Shown here: piece by piece, positions 6,762 to 8,185 of the stretch
Layout of the letters: each line of letters opens with the position of its first letter
How positions within the stretch are numbered: the first letter of the stretch is position 1
Assembly (NCBI GenBank): GCA_036381475.1
Contig: DASVCT010000088.1
Coordinates: 1 to 8,185, forward strand
Length of the DNA stretch: 8,185 bases
Direction of reading: 5' to 3'
Source: ZC4RG29 sp036381475
GTDB lineage: Bacteria > Bacteroidota > Bacteroidia > Cytophagales > Cyclobacteriaceae
Made by a program: the position numbers and the translations under genes
Notes under the pieces: generated by a model
What the model was told of the DNA's origin: nothing
What the model saw: only the letters and a program-made list of their open reading frames with translations
Database searches by the model: none

Positions 6762-6793
6762 AAATGGAACCCGATTTGGGTTCCATTTTTTTT
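6762..6793 (+). terminator. Intrinsic (rho-independent) terminator after the response regulator
   Basis: A perfect 11-bp stem has arms AAATGGAACCC (6762-6772) and GGGTTCCATTT (6778-6788) around a 5-nt loop GATTT. The T-run covers 6786-6793 (eight T). It begins 21 nt after the response regulator stop codon. The A-run on the other side is short (AAA, preceded by G and then AAAA), so termination of the convergent minus-strand gene here is less certain. The 75 nt from here to the stop of the next gene show nothing further. Confidence 0.93.
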
Positions 6794-6868
6794 GCGTTGG
6801 GACTTCGCCGCACGTTACCGGGTAGTATTGTGCGCTGGTGTGATCATCACATCAACCATGAAGGTCTG

Positions 6869-7501
6869 TCACGGATTTAGGTTCAGTGCCACGTACACCT
6901 GCGCGCACGAGTTCTTGGCATCTCCGAGTAAGAGGTCGGCTGCGTCGCTGTCCGCGATTTCAGAGAGCCCGTAGTTGTAGCGTGCCCCGATTTGCACAGC
7001 ACCAAAGTTCAGACCGAATCCACCGGAAAGGCCGAAGTCGAATGACTTGAAGTTGTCGCGGTCAAGTTCTTCATTCGTTCCCCCGAGGTCGCCTTCCGTG
7101 TCTATATTGGCCCCCAGCAGGTAACTGAAGTAAGGCCCTATGTGGATCTCCGCCGATTCACCGAGTTTGAATACGGCCAGCACCGGCAACTCCAGGTAGT
7201 TGAGGTTGAACTTTACTGTTTGGTCGATCAGTCCGTTCCATTCCGATTCCGATCCTTTCGTTGTATAAAGGAGTTCGGGCTGAATCGCAAACGTCTCAGT
7301 TGAAACGATCTGGCCATACACGCCAACATGAAAACCCACCCGCGCGTTCTCGTCGTCCACATCGTCGACATAAAGATTGCTCAGGTTAAGTCCACCCTTT
7401 ATCCCCATACGCCGATCCTGTGCTGTCGACGACACCACCGCACCTGACAAAAACAGAAGAGTCAGGATTCCCATCATACAAGTTGTTTTCATTTTGCTCA
7501 T
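6869..7501 (-). CDS. PorT-like outer-membrane beta-barrel protein
   Basis: Exported outer-membrane protein of the PorT/OMP_b-brl_2 type, a large family in Bacteroidota with mostly unknown functions. The 210 residues start with a signal peptide (1-28; hydrophobic core about 10-22, cleavage near STAQ). The family pattern is clear: MGIKGGLNLSNLY (32-44), an acidic loop DDVDDEN (46-52), FAIQPELLYTTKG (71-83), LNYLELPVLAVFKL (100-113), HIGPYFSYLLGA (120-131), DFGLSGGFGLNFG (155-167) and GARYNYGLSEI (172-182). The end, VYVALNLNP, lacks the usual terminal aromatic residue but is otherwise a normal last strand. Met4 is an alternative start. The name reflects the fold only; a role in type IX secretion should not be assumed. 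The stop faces the response regulator gene; upstream lies a long repeat-rich region. Confidence 0.9.
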   Translation of the reverse strand: MSKMKTTCMMGILTLLFLSGAVVSSTAQDRRMGIKGGLNLSNLYVDDVDDENARVGFHVGVYGQIVSTETFAIQPELLYTTKGSESEWNGLIDQTVKFNLNYLELPVLAVFKLGESAEIHIGPYFSYLLGANIDTEGDLGGTNEELDRDNFKSFDFGLSGGFGLNFGAVQIGARYNYGLSEIADSDAADLLLGDAKNSCAQVYVALNLNP

Positions 7502-7648
7502 ACGGATTGTTTTTAAAGTATTAGTTGTTCAACCATCTGTGGTAAAATCATGCCAACCGGCCTGCGCGGTGGAGGATCAAATCACTAGTCTTTACTTCAA
7601 GGAAGGTATTCAACAGTGGACGTGTATTTTTTTTCTGATAGATAACGA

Positions 7649-7722
7649 GGAAATTGGGAAATAGGAAAATGGGGAAATAAGGAAATAGGGAAATAAGGAA
7701 ATAAGGAAATAAGGAAATAGGG
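7649..7722 (-). repeat. Tandem octamer array (GGAAATAA on plus strand)
   Basis: Six contiguous octamers GGAAATAA or GGAAATAG span 7673-7720, preceded by degenerate units from 7649. Read on the minus strand they are the same TTATTTCC octamers as at 124-163. They begin about 150 nt upstream of the PorT-like gene. A 60-codon open frame on the minus strand here encodes only low-complexity FPISLFP-type sequence and is not a gene. The stretch 7502-7648 between the array and the gene shows nothing recognisable apart from an A+T-rich start. Confidence 0.85.
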
Positions 7723-7741
7723 TATCGGTACTGCGCGTGGG

Positions 7742-7762
7742 GCCCCTTTAGGGGAAAGGGGC
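7742..7762. repeat. GC-rich palindrome between two repeat tracts
   Basis: GCCCCTTT (7742-7749) and AAAGGGGC (7755-7762) are perfect 8-bp arms around the 5-nt loop AGGGG, followed by G-rich sequence. It is inserted between the octamer array at 7649-7722 and the second tract at 7808-7871. There is no T-run after it on the plus strand. It resembles the short dispersed palindromes often seen between Bacteroidota genes, which is recollection; a genome search is needed to show it is repeated. Confidence 0.6.
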
Positions 7763-7807
7763 GTGGGGTGGGAATTCACGGTGAGAGGTATTCGGTAATG
7801 GAAAAAA

Positions 7808-7871
7808 GGGAAATAAGGAAATAGGGGTATAGGGATATAAGGGTATAGGGTACATAGGGGTATAGGGGGTC
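7808..7871 (-). repeat. Second composite repeat tract with a six-tract G-quadruplex motif
   Basis: Two octamer-like units (7808-7823) lead into G4, G3, G3, G3, G4 and G5 runs at 7824-7869. Their loops are TATA, ATATAA, TATA, TACATA and TATA, alternating 4 and 6 nt. The plus strand therefore satisfies the canonical G-quadruplex pattern with six tracts. The last 18 nt (7854-7871) are the exact reverse complement of 76-93, and the order of parts is the same as in the left array when read on the minus strand. Confidence 0.85.
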
Positions 7872-7940
7872 CACGGATACGATTACGTCTTACTTCTTCC
7901 TATTCCCCGCTCTCACACTCACACTGTTCTATCTTGCTCC

Positions 7941-7970
7941 GGGCTACCAACGTGCCGCCCCTACGGGGCT
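7941..7970. repeat. GCCCC-TAC-GGGGC palindromic element, probably dispersed
   Basis: GCCCC (7957-7961) and GGGGC (7965-7969) flank TAC. The palindrome sits in a CTACCAACGTGCC context (7944-7956). I recall closely similar CCCCTACGGGG elements with an ACGTTGGTAG flank recurring in intergenic DNA of Bacteroidota; that is memory, not a search. There is no gene here. The stretch 7872-7940 has only a short CACACT-rich run. Confidence 0.5.
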
Positions 7971-8028
7971 CGTGAACGGTGGCATTCGACATGGTGCTTA
8001 CGTTTCTGACCTGCCCTTGACAATAAGT

Positions 8029-8081
8029 TAATAAGGTTGATATAACTTCATGGATCTTCCTGCTACTAAGGTAATAAGGTT
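8029..8081 (+). repeat. Direct repeat TAATAAGGTT, two copies 43 nt apart
   Basis: TAATAAGGTT occurs at 8029-8038 and 8072-8081, each followed by GAT or TGAT. The 43-nt offset is close to four helical turns. A TTGACA-N18-TATAAC arrangement (8017-8022 and 8041-8046) overlaps the first copy. The only nearby open frame on the plus strand is 31 codons (8050-8145) with no recognisable features. The last 40 nt include an ATG at 8167 that could open a gene running off the edge, but too little is visible to call it. Confidence 0.35.
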
Positions 8082-8185
8082 TGATGGTGCTAATTGGATA
8101 GGGACTTCGAGGATATTGCTTTTACGTGTGATAACGGTTTCCTAGTACCACCCGACACAATTTTTTATGGCGCACATGTCGAGGT

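Noticed and set aside
7597..7779. 60-codon minus-strand open frame over the octamer repeats, rich in FPISLFP-type sequence
   Set aside because: It is a direct translation of the tandem octamers plus the GC-rich palindrome. It has no domain, signal or family features and is the kind of spurious frame such repeats always produce.
76..7871. The inverted 18-nt match at both sides taken as terminal inverted repeats of a large mobile element
   Set aside because: The enclosed genes are ordinary core genes (ftsB, Ppx/GppA, Ldh, regulator). There is no transposase or integrase, and the match lies inside degenerate simple repeats that probably occur in many places.
8050..8145. 31-codon plus-strand open frame after the TTGACA/TATAAC motif
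   Set aside because: It is too short to judge, with no ribosome-binding or family signal. It is described in the repeat entry but not called as a gene.
1..8185. The C-rich array at the left and G-rich array at the right look like telomeric repeats of a linear replicon (CCC-TA at the left, TA-GGG at the right)
   Set aside because: The arrays are short, degenerate and internal, with other sequence outside both. Bacterial linear replicons end in hairpins or protein-capped ends, not in such repeats.

Overview
The window looks like chromosomal DNA from a Bacteroidota bacterium, most likely the Cytophagales. The evidence is: an FtsB/DivIC-type protein whose C-terminal half follows the Bacteroidota pattern (YAREKYLMKR, then DVFVIVEE); a PorT-like outer-membrane beta-barrel; a short (about 310 aa) Ppx/GppA phosphatase; a MuiA-type DUF4139 protein; starts without well-placed Shine-Dalgarno sequences; and two exact copies of the Bacteroidota -7 promoter element TAnnTTTG just upstream of start codons. 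The genus assignment is inference.

Layout. Positions 1-217 are a non-coding leader built largely of short C-rich/A+T repeats. At 218-1075 two plus-strand genes 12 nt apart form a probable operon: ftsB and a small outer-membrane barrel. A minus-strand Ldh-family dehydrogenase (1165-2253) converges on them. From the other side of a 143-nt divergent promoter region a plus-strand exported DUF4140/DUF4139 protein runs (2397-4040). It converges, with 5 nt between stop codons, on a minus-strand Ppx/GppA phosphatase (4046-4981). A 370-nt divergent region with a strong imperfect hairpin precedes a plus-strand NtrC-type sigma-54 response regulator (5352-6740), which ends in a textbook intrinsic terminator (6762-6793). 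A minus-strand PorT-like barrel protein (6869-7501) follows. The last 684 nt hold no supported gene: octamer repeats, a six-tract G-quadruplex motif, two different GC-rich palindromes and a short direct repeat.

The genes are mostly independent housekeeping or envelope functions: division, outer-membrane proteins, central redox metabolism, polyphosphate/(p)ppGpp turnover and signalling. I see no mobile-element genes, CRISPR array, RNA gene or clear defence or biosynthetic system, and I do not claim a new system.

The most unusual feature is a pair of composite repeat arrays near the two ends. Both have the same internal order: a C5 run, then CCC-TATA(CA) tracts, then CCTTATTT octamers. They lie in inverted orientation on the window, so both have the same polarity relative to the gene that follows each (ftsB on the left, the PorT-like gene on the right). 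The CCC/GGG part of each fits the G-quadruplex pattern, and an 18-nt block is identical between them.
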